Assembly: GCF_001808705.1 (NCBI RefSeq)
Contig: NZ_KV794218.1
Location: 1 to 53,859, forward strand
DNA from: Streptococcus sp. HMSC074B11
GTDB lineage: Bacteria > Bacillota > Bacilli > Lactobacillales > Streptococcaceae
Reading direction: 5' to 3'
Length of the DNA stretch: 53,859 bases
Shown: piece after piece, positions 25,804 to 36,048 of the stretch
Layout: every line of letters starts with the position of its first letter
How positions within the stretch are numbered: position 1 is the stretch's first letter
The notes under the pieces: generated by a model
Told to the model about the DNA's origin: nothing
The model's database searches: none
The model's input: only the letters and a program-made list of their open reading frames with translations
Program-made: the position numbers and the translations under genes

Positions 25804-25838
25804 GAAAATCGCAAATGAAAATTCGTTTGCGATTTTTC
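25804..25838 (+). terminator. comAB terminator
   Basis: AAAATCGCAAA/TTTGCGATTTTT around a 10-base loop. Works on both strands by symmetry. Confidence 0.88.
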
Positions 25839-25864
25839 TGTACTTTTTCAGATATGATATCAAA

Positions 25865-25910
25865 TATAGTTCGTGAAATATTTGATTTTTGGTGTCTGTT
25901 GTGTTAGAAT
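25865..25910 (+). promoter_or_regulatory. purC promoter with candidate PurR box
   Basis: TGT plus TAGAAT (25902-25910) is an extended -10. On the minus strand, 25865-25878 reads ATTTCACGAACTAT, similar to the lactococcal/streptococcal PurR box built around CGAAC. Control of the operon by PurR and PRPP is expected from the family; the site itself is a weak match. Confidence 0.5.
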
Positions 25911-25942
25911 GATGTAAAGTAATACGAAAGGCGAACAAGAAA

Positions 25943-26650
25943 ATGTCCAGTAAACTTATTTATACGGGAAAAGCTAAAGATATCTATACTACAGAAGACG
26001 AAAATGTGATTAAGTCGGTCTACAAGGACCAGGCAACCATGCTGAATGGAGCTCGCAAAGAGACCATTGAGGGTAAAGGTGTGCTGAATAATCAGATTTC
26101 GTCTCTTATTTTTGAAAAATTGAATGCGGCTGGTGTGGCGACACACTTTCTCGAACGTATTTCTGACACAGAACAACTCAACAAGAAAGTGACAATCATT
26201 CCTTTGGAGGTTGTTCTTCGTAACGTGACTGCGGGTTCTTTCTCAAAACGTTTTGGTGTGGAAGAAGGTTTGAATCTGGAAACTCCAATCGTTGAATTTT
26301 ACTACAAGAACGATGATTTGGATGACCCATTCATCAATGATGAGCATGTGAAGTTCTTGGATATTGCCAATGATGAGCAAATTGTTTATATCAAGGAAGA
26401 AACGCGTCGTATCAATGAATTGCTGAAAGATTGGTTTGCACAAATTGGTCTTCGCTTGATTGACTTCAAATTGGAATTTGGTTTTGATAAGGACGGTAAG
26501 ATTATCTTGGCAGATGAATTCTCACCAGACAACTGCCGTCTTTGGGATGCGGAAGGTCATCACATGGATAAAGATGTTTTTCGTAGAGATTTGGGCAGTT
26601 TAACGGATGTTTACAAGGTCGTTTTAGAAAAATTGCAGGGCTTGAAGTAA
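25943..26650 (+). CDS. purC: SAICAR synthetase
   Basis: 235 residues. Joins CAIR and aspartate with ATP (step 7 of IMP synthesis). [17 protein letters not shown] is the N-terminal ATP loop; [16 protein letters not shown] and [19 protein letters not shown] are the signature regions. First gene of the purine operon; purL follows after 63 bases. Confidence 0.97.
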   Translation: MSSKLIYTGKAKDIYTTEDENVIKSVYKDQATMLNGARKETIEGKGVLNNQISSLIFEKLNAAGVATHFLERISDTEQLNKKVTIIPLEVVLRNVTAGSFSKRFGVEEGLNLETPIVEFYYKNDDLDDPFINDEHVKFLDIANDEQIVYIKEETRRINELLKDWFAQIGLRLIDFKLEFGFDKDGKIILADEFSPDNCRLWDAEGHHMDKDVFRRDLGSLTDVYKVVLEKLQGLK

Positions 26651-26713
26651 CTTGTTTGAAACGGAAAACCTTCGTCTTCGATAACCTATTTTAATAGAAA
26701 TAAAGGAAATAAA

Positions 26714-29700
26714 ATGGATAAACGTATTTTCGTTGAGAAAAAAGCTGATTTTCGTGTGAAATCGGACTCATTAGTAAAAGAATTGCAGCATAATCTTCAG
26801 TTGAAAACGTTGAATGATCTTCGAATCGTTCAGGTTTACGATGTCTTTAATTTGGCAGAGGACTTGTTTGCGCGTGCGGAAAAACATATCTTCTCTGAAC
26901 AAGTGACCGATACTGTTTTGGACGAGGCTGCGGTTAAGGCTGATCTTGAGAAGGTTGCTTTCTTTGCTATCGAAAGTTTGCCGGGTCAATTTGACCAACG
27001 TGCGGCATCTTCACAAGAAGCTTTGCTGTTGCTTGGTAGTTCAAATGATGTAACAGTTAATACAGCGCAACTTTACTTGGTTAACAAGGATATTGATGCG
27101 AATGAGTTGGAAGCTGTCAAAAATTACCTCTTGAATCCAGTGGATTCTCGTTTCAAAGATATCACTGTTGGCATTGCGAAGCAGGATTTCTCTGAGTCTG
27201 ACAAGACCATTCCAAACTTGGATTTCTTTGAAAGCTATACAGCAGAAGATTTTGCTAAGTATAAGGCTGAGCAAGGCTTGGCAATGGAAGTGGATGACCT
27301 TCTCTTCATTCAAGATTACTTCAAATCTATTGGACGTGTGCCAACTGAGACTGAGTTGAAGGTTTTGGATACTTACTGGTCTGACCACTGCCGTCACACA
27401 ACTTTCGAAACTGAGTTGAAAACCATCGACTTCTCAGCTTCTAAATTTGAAAAACAATTGCAGGCGACTTATGACAAGTATATTGCCATGCGTTATGAGT
27501 TGGGACGCACAGAAAAACCTCAAACCTTGATGGATATGGCGACTATTTTTGGTCGCTATGAGCGTGCCAATGATCGTTTGGACGACATGGAAGTGTCTGA
27601 TGAAATCAATGCCTGCTCTGTTGAAATTGAAGTGGATGTTAATGGTGTCAAAGAACCATGGCTCCTCATGTTCAAAAACGAAACTCATAACCACCCAACT
27701 GAAATTGAACCATTTGGTGGGGCAGCTACTTGTATCGGTGGTGCCATTCGTGATCCATTGTCAGGACGTTCATACGTTTATCAAGCCATGCGTATCTCAG
27801 GTGCTGGTGATATCACAGCTCCAATTTCAGAAACTCGCGCTGGTAAATTGCCACAACAGGTGATTTCTAAAACAGCGGCTCACGGTTATTCTTCATACGG
27901 TAACCAAATTGGTCTTGCAACAACTTATGTTCGTGAATACTTCCACCCAGGTTTCGTCGCTAAGCGTATGGAGCTAGGTGCAGTTGTCGGTGCGGCTCCT
28001 AAGGAAAATGTTGTCCGTGAAAAACCTGAAGCAGGTGATGTGATTATCTTGCTTGGTGGTAAGACTGGACGTGACGGTGTCGGTGGTGCGACAGGTTCTT
28101 CTAAAGTTCAAACGGTTGAATCTGTTGAAACAGCTGGTGCTGAAGTTCAAAAAGGGAATGCCATCGAAGAACGTAAGATTCAACGTCTTTTCCGTAATGG
28201 AGAAGTGACACGTCTAATCAAGAAATCAAATGACTTTGGTGCTGGTGGTGTCTGTGTGGCTATCGGTGAATTGGCAGATGGTCTTGAAATTGATCTAGAC
28301 AAAGTACCATTGAAATACCAAGGTTTGAACGGTACAGAAATTGCTATCTCTGAATCTCAGGAACGTATGGCCGTAGTGGTTCGTCCAGAAGATGTAGATG
28401 CTTTCGTTGCTGAATGTAATAAAGAAAATATTGACGCGGTTGTCGTTGCGACAGTGACTGAGAAACCAAACCTTGTCATGCACTGGAATGGTGAAACAAT
28501 CGTTGATTTGGAACGTCGTTTCCTTGATACAAACGGTGTGCGCGTAGTTGTAGATGCTAAGGTGGTTGACAAGGATGTCAAGCTTCCAGAAGAACGTCAA
28601 ACATCTGCTGAAACCCTTGAGGCTGATACTCTTGAAGTCTTGGCTGACCTTAACCATGCAAGTCAAAAAGGTTTACAAACCATCTTTGATAGCTCAGTTG
28701 GTCGTTCAACAGTTAACCACCCACTTGGTGGTCGCTACCAAATCACACCAACTGAAGCTTCTGTACAGAAATTGCCAGTTCAACATGGCGTGACTACAAC
28801 TGCTTCTGTTATGGCGCAAGGGTTCAATCCTTATGTAGCAGAATGGTCTCCATACCATGGTGCTGCTTATGCGGTTATCGAAGCAAGCGCTCGTTTGGTT
28901 GCTGCTGGTGCCAACTGGTCTAAGGCTCGTTTCTCTTATCAAGAATACTTCGAGCGTATGGATAAACAAGCAGAGCGTTTTGGTCAACCAGTAGCTGCTC
29001 TCCTTGGATCCATTGAAGCTCAGATTCAACTTGGTTTGCCATCTATCGGTGGTAAAGACTCTATGTCTGGTACTTTTGAAGAATTGACGGTACCACCAAC
29101 CTTGGTTGCTTTTGGGGTAACAACTGCAGATAGCCGCAAGGTACTTTCTCCGGAATTCAAAACTGCTGGTGAAAATATTTACTACATCCCAGGTCAAGCT
29201 TTGGCACAAGAAATTGATTTCAATCTCATCAAGTCTAACTTTGCTCAATTTGAAGACATCCAAGCTGACCATAAAGTCACATCTGCATCAGCTGTCAAAT
29301 ATGGTGGTGTGGTTGAAGCTCTTGCTCTTGCAACATTTGGTAACCATATTGGTGCCACTGTAACCCTTGAAAATCTTGAGACTGCCTTGACAGCTCAATT
29401 GGGTGGATTCGTCTTCACATCTCCTGAAGACATTGCAGGTGTTGCCAAGATTGGACGAACAGTAGCTGACTTTACACTTTCTGTCAATGATGTAACGCTT
29501 GATGGACACAAGCTTGACAGTGCCTTCCAAGGTAAATTGGAAGAGGTTTACCCAACGGAATTTGCACAAGCAACTGAGTTGGAAGAAGTACCTGCTGTGG
29601 CATCTGATGCTGTGATCAAAGCTAAAGAAACAGTTGAGACACCAGTGGTTTACATCCCGGTGTTCCCAGGAACTAACTCGGAGTATGACTCCGCTAAGGC

Positions 29701-30439
29701 CTTTGAAAAAGAAGGTGCAACAGTCAACTTGGTACCATTTGTCACACTGAATGAAGAAGCCATTGTCAAGTCGGTTGACACCATGGTTGACAACATCGAA
29801 AAAGCCAACATTATCTTCTTTGCAGGTGGCTTCTCAGCAGCGGATGAACCAGATGGATCTGCTAAATTTATCGTTAATATCTTGCTTAACGAAAAAGTGC
29901 GTGCAGCCATTGATAGCTTCATCGAAGGTGGTGGTTTGATTATCGGTATCTGTAACGGATTCCAAGCTCTTGTCAAATCAGGTCTTCTTCCATACGGTAA
30001 CTTTGAAGATGCAAGCAGTACCAGTCCAACCCTCTTCTACAATGATGCTAACCAACACGTGGCTAAGATGGTTGAAACACGGATTGCCAACACGAACTCG
30101 CCATGGCTTGCTGGAGTGGAAGTTGGTGACATCCATGCCATTCCAGTATCACACGGTGAAGGTAAGTTTGTCGTGACTGCTGAGGAATTTGCGGAGCTCC
30201 GTGATAATGGTCAAATCTTTAGCCAATACGTTGACTTCGAAGGAAAACCAAGCATGGATTCAAAATACAATCCTAACGGATCTGTCAATGCGATTGAAGG
30301 TATCACAAGTAAGAACGGTCAAATTATTGGGAAGATGGGGCACTCAGAACGTTTCGAAGACGGTCTCTTCCAAAATATTCCAGGAAATAAAGACCAATAT
30401 CTCTTTGCATCAGCGGTTAAATACTTTACTGGGAAATAG
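26714..30439 (+). CDS. purL: FGAM synthase, large single-chain form
   Basis: 1241 residues, the long PurL type with fused glutaminase, as in gammaproteobacteria and streptococci. Converts FGAR and glutamine to FGAM. The linker and ATPase region contains SDHCRHTTFETEL, ETHNHPTEIEPFGGAATCIG; the C-terminal class I glutaminase has VFPGTNSEYD, GICNGFQAL (nucleophile Cys near 1080) and SHGEGKF. AAAGGA precedes the ATG. Confidence 0.97.
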   Translation: MDKRIFVEKKADFRVKSDSLVKELQHNLQLKTLNDLRIVQVYDVFNLAEDLFARAEKHIFSEQVTDTVLDEAAVKADLEKVAFFAIESLPGQFDQRAASSQEALLLLGSSNDVTVNTAQLYLVNKDIDANELEAVKNYLLNPVDSRFKDITVGIAKQDFSESDKTIPNLDFFESYTAEDFAKYKAEQGLAMEVDDLLFIQDYFKSIGRVPTETELKVLDTYWSDHCRHTTFETELKTIDFSASKFEKQLQATYDKYIAMRYELGRTEKPQTLMDMATIFGRYERANDRLDDMEVSDEINACSVEIEVDVNGVKEPWLLMFKNETHNHPTEIEPFGGAATCIGGAIRDPLSGRSYVYQAMRISGAGDITAPISETRAGKLPQQVISKTAAHGYSSYGNQIGLATTYVREYFHPGFVAKRMELGAVVGAAPKENVVREKPEAGDVIILLGGKTGRDGVGGATGSSKVQTVESVETAGAEVQKGNAIEERKIQRLFRNGEVTRLIKKSNDFGAGGVCVAIGELADGLEIDLDKVPLKYQGLNGTEIAISESQERMAVVVRPEDVDAFVAECNKENIDAVVVATVTEKPNLVMHWNGETIVDLERRFLDTNGVRVVVDAKVVDKDVKLPEERQTSAETLEADTLEVLADLNHASQKGLQTIFDSSVGRSTVNHPLGGRYQITPTEASVQKLPVQHGVTTTASVMAQGFNPYVAEWSPYHGAAYAVIEASARLVAAGANWSKARFSYQEYFERMDKQAERFGQPVAALLGSIEAQIQLGLPSIGGKDSMSGTFEELTVPPTLVAFGVTTADSRKVLSPEFKTAGENIYYIPGQALAQEIDFNLIKSNFAQFEDIQADHKVTSASAVKYGGVVEALALATFGNHIGATVTLENLETALTAQLGGFVFTSPEDIAGVAKIGRTVADFTLSVNDVTLDGHKLDSAFQGKLEEVYPTEFAQATELEEVPAVASDAVIKAKETVETPVVYIPVFPGTNSEYDSAKAFEKEGATVNLVPFVTLNEEAIVKSVDTMVDNIEKANIIFFAGGFSAADEPDGSAKFIVNILLNEKVRAAIDSFIEGGGLIIGICNGFQALVKSGLLPYGNFEDASSTSPTLFYNDANQHVAKMVETRIANTNSPWLAGVEVGDIHAIPVSHGEGKFVVTAEEFAELRDNGQIFSQYVDFEGKPSMDSKYNPNGSVNAIEGITSKNGQIIGKMGHSERFEDGLFQNIPGNKDQYLFASAVKYFTGK

Positions 30440-30607
30440 GCTTTGCAGATTTTCTAATAGATAAGCATCAGTAAATGTAAAATCAAGTAGATGCAACTTG
30501 CGATAATTGCAAATGATTTGTTGTTGCGAGTGAAACGAGCTTCTACCGTATCATTCCGCTCTAGTATCGTTAAGGAATGATGCAGAAATGAAAATTAGGT
30601 ATATAAA
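30440..30607 (+). other. Structured purL-purF spacer
   Basis: 168 bases without an ORF. ATCATTCC (30550-30557) pairs with GGAATGAT (30574-30581), and looser GCAAC/GTTGC pairings lie upstream. There is no T run, so it is not an obvious terminator; RNA processing or translation control of purF is possible. Confidence 0.4.
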
Positions 30608-32050
30608 ATGACATACGAAGTAAAATCTCTTAATGAAGAATGTGGTGTTTTTGGTATCTGGGGTCACCCAGACGCTGCCAAATTGACCTATTTTGGACTC
30701 CATAGTCTTCAGCACCGTGGTCAGGAGGGGGCAGGAATCCTCTCCAATGACAAAGGGAAATTGAAGCGTCATCGTGATATGGGGCTTTTATCAGAAGTCT
30801 TCAAAAATCCTGCGAATTTGGATAAATTGACAGGAACTGGAGCGATTGGACACGTGCGTTATGCGACTGCGGGAGAAGCTTCTGTAGACAATATCCAACC
30901 TTTCCTCTTTCGCTTTCACGATATGCAGTTTGGTTTGGCTCATAATGGGAATTTGACCAATGCAGAATCTCTCAAGAAAGAATTGGAACAAAGAGGAGCA
31001 ATCTTTAGCTCGACTTCTGATTCAGAAATCTTGGCTCACTTGATTCGCCGTAGCCACAATCCAAACCTGATGGGTAAAATTAAGGAAGCCCTCAGTCTTG
31101 TTAAAGGTGGTTTTGCTTATCTCTTGATGTTTGAAGATAAGTTAATTGCAGCGCTTGATCCAAACGGGTTCCGTCCTCTGTCAATCGGGAAAATGGCTAA
31201 TGGAGCAGTAGTGGTTTCATCTGAAACCTGTGCCTTTGAAGTAATCGGTGCTGAGTGGATTCGCGATGTGAAACCAGGCGAAATTGTCATCATTGATGAC
31301 AATGGCATCCAGTATGACAGCTATACAAACGATACTCAGCTGGCAATCTGTTCCATGGAGTATATCTACTTTGCCCGTCCCGACTCTAACATCCACGGAG
31401 TCAATGTTCATACGGCACGTAAGCGAATGGGAGCTCAATTGGCACGTGAATTCAAGCATGAAGCTGATATCGTAGTTGGGGTACCAAACTCCTCACTCAG
31501 TGCCGCTATGGGTTTTGCGGAAGAATCTGGTCTGCCAAATGAGATGGGTCTCATCAAGAACCAATATACGCAACGGACCTTTATCCAGCCGACTCAAGAA
31601 TTGCGCGAGCAAGGGGTTCGGATGAAATTGTCTGCCGTTTCTGGTGTCGTTAAAGGCAAACGCGTGGTCATGATTGATGATTCGATTGTACGAGGAACAA
31701 CATCACGTCGCATTGTCCAACTCTTGAAAGAAGCGGGGGCATCAGAAGTACACGTTGCCATTGGTAGTCCTGCTCTTGCCTATCCATGTTTCTACGGGAT
31801 TGATATCCAGACACGTCAGGAGCTGATTGCGGCCAATCATACGGTCGAAGAGACTCGCCAAATCATTGGTGCGGATAGTCTGACTTATCTTTCTATTGAT
31901 GGCTTGATTGATTCTATCGGCATCGAAACAGATGCGCCAAATGGCGGTCTCTGTGTCGCTTACTTTGACGGTGACTACCCAACGCCTCTCTACGACTATG
32001 AAGAAGACTATCGTAGAAGTTTGGATGACAAGATCAGTTTTTACAAATAG
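30608..32050 (+). CDS. purF: Amidophosphoribosyltransferase
   Basis: 480 residues. Commits PRPP to purine synthesis using glutamine. The N-terminal nucleophile is Cys12, exposed after removal of an 11-residue propeptide (MTYEVKSLNEE|CGVFGIWG). The glutaminase domain is followed by the PRPP motif VVMIDDSIVRGTTSRRI. Site of AMP/GMP feedback in the family. Confidence 0.97.
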   Translation: MTYEVKSLNEECGVFGIWGHPDAAKLTYFGLHSLQHRGQEGAGILSNDKGKLKRHRDMGLLSEVFKNPANLDKLTGTGAIGHVRYATAGEASVDNIQPFLFRFHDMQFGLAHNGNLTNAESLKKELEQRGAIFSSTSDSEILAHLIRRSHNPNLMGKIKEALSLVKGGFAYLLMFEDKLIAALDPNGFRPLSIGKMANGAVVVSSETCAFEVIGAEWIRDVKPGEIVIIDDNGIQYDSYTNDTQLAICSMEYIYFARPDSNIHGVNVHTARKRMGAQLAREFKHEADIVVGVPNSSLSAAMGFAEESGLPNEMGLIKNQYTQRTFIQPTQELREQGVRMKLSAVSGVVKGKRVVMIDDSIVRGTTSRRIVQLLKEAGASEVHVAIGSPALAYPCFYGIDIQTRQELIAANHTVEETRQIIGADSLTYLSIDGLIDSIGIETDAPNGGLCVAYFDGDYPTPLYDYEEDYRRSLDDKISFYK

Positions 32051-32090
32051 ACGGCTAAAGACTCTCGATTAAAGAAAAGGAATGAATAAA

Positions 32091-33113
32091 ATGACAAATA
32101 AGAATGCATACGCTCAATCAGGTGTGGACGTTGAAGCGGGTTATGAGGTTGTAGAACGAATCAAAAAACACGTAGCACGTACAGAGCGTGCGGGTGTTAT
32201 GGGAGCTCTTGGTGGTTTTGGTGGCATGTTCGACCTTTCAAAAACAGGTGTTAAAGAGCCAGTTTTGATCTCAGGAACAGATGGTGTCGGAACTAAACTT
32301 ATGCTTGCTATCAAGTACGACAAGCACGATACTATCGGTCAGGACTGTGTGGCTATGTGTGTCAACGATATCATCGCTGCAGGGGCAGAGCCTCTTTACT
32401 TCTTGGACTATATCGCAACTGGGAAAAATGAACCAGCTAAGCTAGAACAAGTGGTTGCTGGTGTGGCTGAAGGTTGTGTACAAGCCGGTGCAGCCCTTAT
32501 CGGTGGTGAAACGGCTGAAATGCCTGGCATGTACGGCGAAGACGACTATGACTTGGCTGGTTTCGCAGTCGGTGTGGCTGAAAAATCTCAAATCATCGAC
32601 GGCTCAAAAGTAGCTGAAGGGGATGTGATTCTGGGGCTTGCTTCAAGCGGTATCCACTCAAACGGTTACTCACTCGTGCGTCGTGTCTTTGCTGATTACA
32701 CAGGTGAAGAAGTTCTCCCAGAACTTGAAAGCAAAAAACTTAAAGACGTTCTTCTGGAACCAACTCGCATCTATGTTAAGGCTGTCTTGCCACTCATTAA
32801 AGAGGAATTGGTGAATGGTATTGCCCACATCACAGGTGGTGGTTTCATCGAAAATGTGCCACGGATGTTCACTGATGATTTGGCTGCTGAAATTGATGAA
32901 AGCAAAGTGCCTGTTCTTCCAATTTTCAAAGCTCTTGAAAAATATGGCCAAATCAAACATGAAGAGATGTTTGAAATCTTCAATATGGGGATTGGTCTCA
33001 TGCTTGCGGTGAAGCCAGAAAATGTGGAACGTGTCAAAGAACTTCTTGACGAACCTGTTTATGAAATTGGTCGGATTGTCAAGAAGACAGATGCAAGTGT
33101 GGTGATAAAATAA
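32091..33113 (+). CDS. purM: AIR synthase
   Basis: 340 residues. Closes the imidazole ring of FGAM to [44 protein letters not shown] and [11 protein letters not shown] are PurM signatures. The ATG at 32091 has AAAAGG 9 bases upstream; the in-frame ATG at 32082 is only 2 bases from it. The stop shares one base with the purN start (TAATG). Confidence 0.96.
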   Translation: MTNKNAYAQSGVDVEAGYEVVERIKKHVARTERAGVMGALGGFGGMFDLSKTGVKEPVLISGTDGVGTKLMLAIKYDKHDTIGQDCVAMCVNDIIAAGAEPLYFLDYIATGKNEPAKLEQVVAGVAEGCVQAGAALIGGETAEMPGMYGEDDYDLAGFAVGVAEKSQIIDGSKVAEGDVILGLASSGIHSNGYSLVRRVFADYTGEEVLPELESKKLKDVLLEPTRIYVKAVLPLIKEELVNGIAHITGGGFIENVPRMFTDDLAAEIDESKVPVLPIFKALEKYGQIKHEEMFEIFNMGIGLMLAVKPENVERVKELLDEPVYEIGRIVKKTDASVVIK

Positions 33114-33682
33114 TGGCTAAAAAAATTGCTGTTTTTGCTTCTGGAAATGGTTCAAACTTTCAAGTCATTGCAGAGCAATTTCCAGTTGAATTTGTCTTTT
33201 CAGATCACCGGGATGCCTATGTACTTGAGCGTGCAGAAAAGCTAGGGGTTTTATCTTATGCCTTCGAACTCAAAGAGTTTGAGAACAAGACAGACTACGA
33301 AGGAGCCATTGTCGAGCTCTTGGATGAACACCAGATTGACTTGGTTTGTCTCGCAGGTTACATGAAAATCGTCGGTCCAACCTTGTTAGCAGCTTATGAA
33401 GGCCGTATCATCAATATTCACCCAGCTTATCTCCCTGAATTTCCAGGCGCTCATGGTATTGAGGATGCTTGGAATGCAGGCGTTGACCAGTCTGGTGTGA
33501 CCATTCACTGGGTGGATTCGGGTGTGGACACTGGTAAGGTTATCAAACAAGTCCGAGTGCCACGCTTTGAAGGTGATACCCTTGATACTTTCGAAACTCG
33601 CATCCACGCAACAGAGTACAAACTTTATCCAGAGGTGTTGGAACTTTTGGGAGTGGAGAGGAAAGAAAGAAATGCTAAGTAA
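33113..33682 (+). CDS. purN: GAR transformylase
   Basis: 189 residues. Formyl transfer from 10-formyl-THF to [46 protein letters not shown] (catalytic Asn and His) and [10 protein letters not shown] are present. The C-terminus, [15 protein letters not shown], seems longer than the pneumococcal one as I recall it, and its last 11 bases overlap the start of the inserted membrane ORF; the end may have been re-made by that insertion. Confidence 0.94.
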   Translation: MAKKIAVFASGNGSNFQVIAEQFPVEFVFSDHRDAYVLERAEKLGVLSYAFELKEFENKTDYEGAIVELLDEHQIDLVCLAGYMKIVGPTLLAAYEGRIINIHPAYLPEFPGAHGIEDAWNAGVDQSGVTIHWVDSGVDTGKVIKQVRVPRFEGDTLDTFETRIHATEYKLYPEVLELLGVERKERNAK

Positions 33683-34379
33683 ATATTATTTTGAGTTATC
33701 GAACGAAGTAAAAAATATAAGCAAGTATTCTAACAAAGAGGAAAAAAGTAAATACCCTAAATGGTATCGGTTGAAAAGAATATTTTATATATCTATTATA
33801 CTACTATATATATTATATATATTGTTTATATTATCTCCACTGATTTTAAAAAATATTTATTGGTATTGGGTGATAATCTCGTTTTTAGCAATCGATCTTA
33901 TTACTCTAGTTATAACTACATTCTTTATATTTCGAGAATCTAAAAGAGTTCCCAATATTTACGCAACTAGGTCAGAGAAATTAAAAGAATATATCATAAA
34001 AAATTTTTCTGAAAGTCCTCTAAATGCAGTCGAAAGTTTAATAGAAGAATGTCGGGAATTTATAGAAAATCGCCAAAGAAGATTTTCTACAATTTCGAAG
34101 GCGTTATCAGTTACACTATCGATTGCAATTTTACCAGTACTGAATGTTAATTTAAAATTCTTCTTCAGTGGTAATTTATTTGACGAGATACAAAAGGATA
34201 CAAAGAGTGCAGCTATATTAATAGGATTATTACTTATTGTATTGTTTATTATTTTATTCTTTATTTGGTTGTGGGATATCATAATATATGATCTACCATT
34301 TGGGGCAAATGGACGCAATATAAATCAATTAAAATTATTAATAGAAGTAAGGTATTTAATGTATAAAGGAAAAACTAAC
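33672..34379 (+). CDS. AT-rich four-helix membrane protein, open into purH
   Basis: 236 codons with no stop before purH, so the frame continues in phase through the purH ATG (total 751 codons to 35927). Four hydrophobic segments in two pairs (about residues 33-55, 62-84, 148-165, 181-204) flank a charged middle domain with [30 protein letters not shown]. Not recognised. GAGAGG upstream supports the start. The DNA is much richer in A and T than the flanking pur genes (long TATATA runs), indicating transfer. In pneumococcus I remember a VanZ-type membrane gene at this site, so it is a variable slot. Confidence 0.75.
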
Positions 34380-35927
34380 ATGACTAAACGTGCACTAATT
34401 AGTGTTTCAGACAAAGCGGGCATCGTTGAATTTGCCCAAGAACTTAAAAAACTCGGTTGGGATATCATCTCAACAGGTGGAACTAAAGTTGCCCTTGACA
34501 ATGCTGGGGTAGATACCATTGCCATTGACGATGTGACTGGTTTTCCAGAAATGATGGACGGTCGTGTCAAGACCCTCCACCCAAATATCCACGGTGGTCT
34601 CCTCGCTCGTCGTGACCTCGATAGCCACCTAGAGGCTGCCAAGGACAACAAGATTGACTTGATCGACCTTGTGGTGGTAAATCTTTATCCATTCAAGGAA
34701 ACCATTCTCAAACCAGACGTGACTTATGCGGATGCCGTTGAAAACATCGATATCGGTGGTCCATCAATGCTTCGTTCAGCAGCTAAAAACCACGCTAGCG
34801 TAACGGTTGTGGTAGATCCTGCTGACTATGCGGTTGTTTTGGACGAATTGGCAGCAAACGGCGAAACAAGTTACGAAACTCGTCAACGTTTGGCAGCTAA
34901 GGTTTTCCGTCACACTGCGGCTTATGATGCCTTAATCGCAGAATACTTCACAGCTCAAGTAGGGGAAAGCAAACCTGAAAAACTCACTTTGACCTATGAC
35001 CTTAAGCAACCAATGCGTTACGGTGAAAACCCTCAACAAGACGCAGACTTCTATCAAAAAGGTTTGCCAACAGCTTACTCAATTGCTTCAGCTAAACAGC
35101 TTAACGGTAAAGAATTGTCATTCAACAATATCCGTGATGCTGATGCCGCTATCCGTATCATTCGTGATTTCAAAGATCGTCCAACCGTTGTGGCTCTCAA
35201 ACACATGAACCCATGTGGGATCGGTCAAGCTGATGATATCGAAACTGCTTGGGACTACGCTTATGAGTCTGACCCAGTTTCTATCTTCGGTGGTATTGTC
35301 GTTCTCAACCGTGAAGTAGATGCTGCGACAGCTCAAAAAATGCACGGTGTTTTCCTTGAAATCATCATTGCACCAAGCTATTCTGACGAAGCACTTGAAA
35401 TCTTGACGACTAAGAAGAAAAACTTGCGTATCCTTGCCTTGCCATTTGATGCTCAAGACGCTAGCGAAGCAGAAGCAGAATACACAGGTGTTGTTGGTGG
35501 ACTCCTTGTTCAAAACCAAGACGTGATCAAAGAAAGCCCGGCAGACTGGCAAGTGGTGACTAAACGCCAACCAACTGAGACAGAAGCGACAGCCCTTGAG
35601 TTTGCTTGGAAGGCTATCAAGTATGTCAAATCAAATGGTATCATCGTGACCAATGACCACATGACACTTGGTGTTGGCCCTGGTCAAACCAACCGTGTAG
35701 CTTCTGTTCGTATCGCTATTGATCAAGCTAAAGACCGTCTGGATGGCGCTGTTCTTGCTTCTGATGCCTTCTTCCCATTTGCGGATAACGTGGAAGAAAT
35801 TGCCAAAGCAGGTATTAAGGCCATCATCCAACCGGGTGGATCAGTCCGTGACCAAGAATCCATCGAAGCTGCAGATAAATACGGCTTGACTATGGTCTTC
35901 ACAGGCGTGAGACATTTTAGACATTAA
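34380..35927 (+). CDS. purH: AICAR transformylase / IMP cyclohydrolase
   Basis: 515 residues. Last two steps to IMP. The N-terminal MGS-like cyclohydrolase domain begins [21 protein letters not shown]; the transformylase domain has [10 protein letters not shown] (catalytic Lys-His), the SNNI-like [13 protein letters not shown] and [16 protein letters not shown] lies 9 bases before the ATG at 34380, so independent translation is likely, although an in-frame fusion with the upstream membrane ORF is also possible. Confidence 0.96.
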   Translation: MTKRALISVSDKAGIVEFAQELKKLGWDIISTGGTKVALDNAGVDTIAIDDVTGFPEMMDGRVKTLHPNIHGGLLARRDLDSHLEAAKDNKIDLIDLVVVNLYPFKETILKPDVTYADAVENIDIGGPSMLRSAAKNHASVTVVVDPADYAVVLDELAANGETSYETRQRLAAKVFRHTAAYDALIAEYFTAQVGESKPEKLTLTYDLKQPMRYGENPQQDADFYQKGLPTAYSIASAKQLNGKELSFNNIRDADAAIRIIRDFKDRPTVVALKHMNPCGIGQADDIETAWDYAYESDPVSIFGGIVVLNREVDAATAQKMHGVFLEIIIAPSYSDEALEILTTKKKNLRILALPFDAQDASEAEAEYTGVVGGLLVQNQDVIKESPADWQVVTKRQPTETEATALEFAWKAIKYVKSNGIIVTNDHMTLGVGPGQTNRVASVRIAIDQAKDRLDGAVLASDAFFPFADNVEEIAKAGIKAIIQPGGSVRDQESIEAADKYGLTMVFTGVRHFRH

Positions 35928-35935
35928 GAAAACGA

Positions 35936-35966
35936 AAGGGAAGAAAACAGTTTCTTTCCTTTTTTG
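35936..35966 (+). terminator. Terminator of the purC-H operon
   Basis: AAAGGGAAGAAA pairs with TTTCTTTCCTTT (one G-U) and runs into T6. Confidence 0.85.
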
Positions 35967-35990
35967 CTTAAAAAAGCTTAACGAAACAAG

Positions 35991-36016
35991 ATTAAAACGA
36001 ACGTTTATGATATAAT
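35991..36016 (+). promoter_or_regulatory. purD promoter with CGAAC motif
   Basis: TGA plus TATAAT (36008-36016) is an extended -10. AAAACGAACGTTT just upstream contains the CGAAC core of PurR boxes. A role for PurR is inferred only. Confidence 0.55.
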
Positions 36017-36048
36017 GTTAGTAAATAATTCGCAAAAGAGGTTGAGAG

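Noticed and set aside
28706..29272. 188-codon minus-strand ORF inside purL
   Set aside because: Antisense shadow of a highly conserved enzyme; no recognisable motif or start signal.
33522..33671. Open frame upstream of the membrane protein start, inside purN
   Set aside because: It is a shadow of purN; no ribosome site, and the protein there has no family character. Translation is placed at 33672.
33781..33835. TATATA-rich stretch as a replication or regulatory element
   Set aside because: It encodes the first membrane helix (Ile/Leu/Tyr codons) of the inserted protein, which explains the composition.
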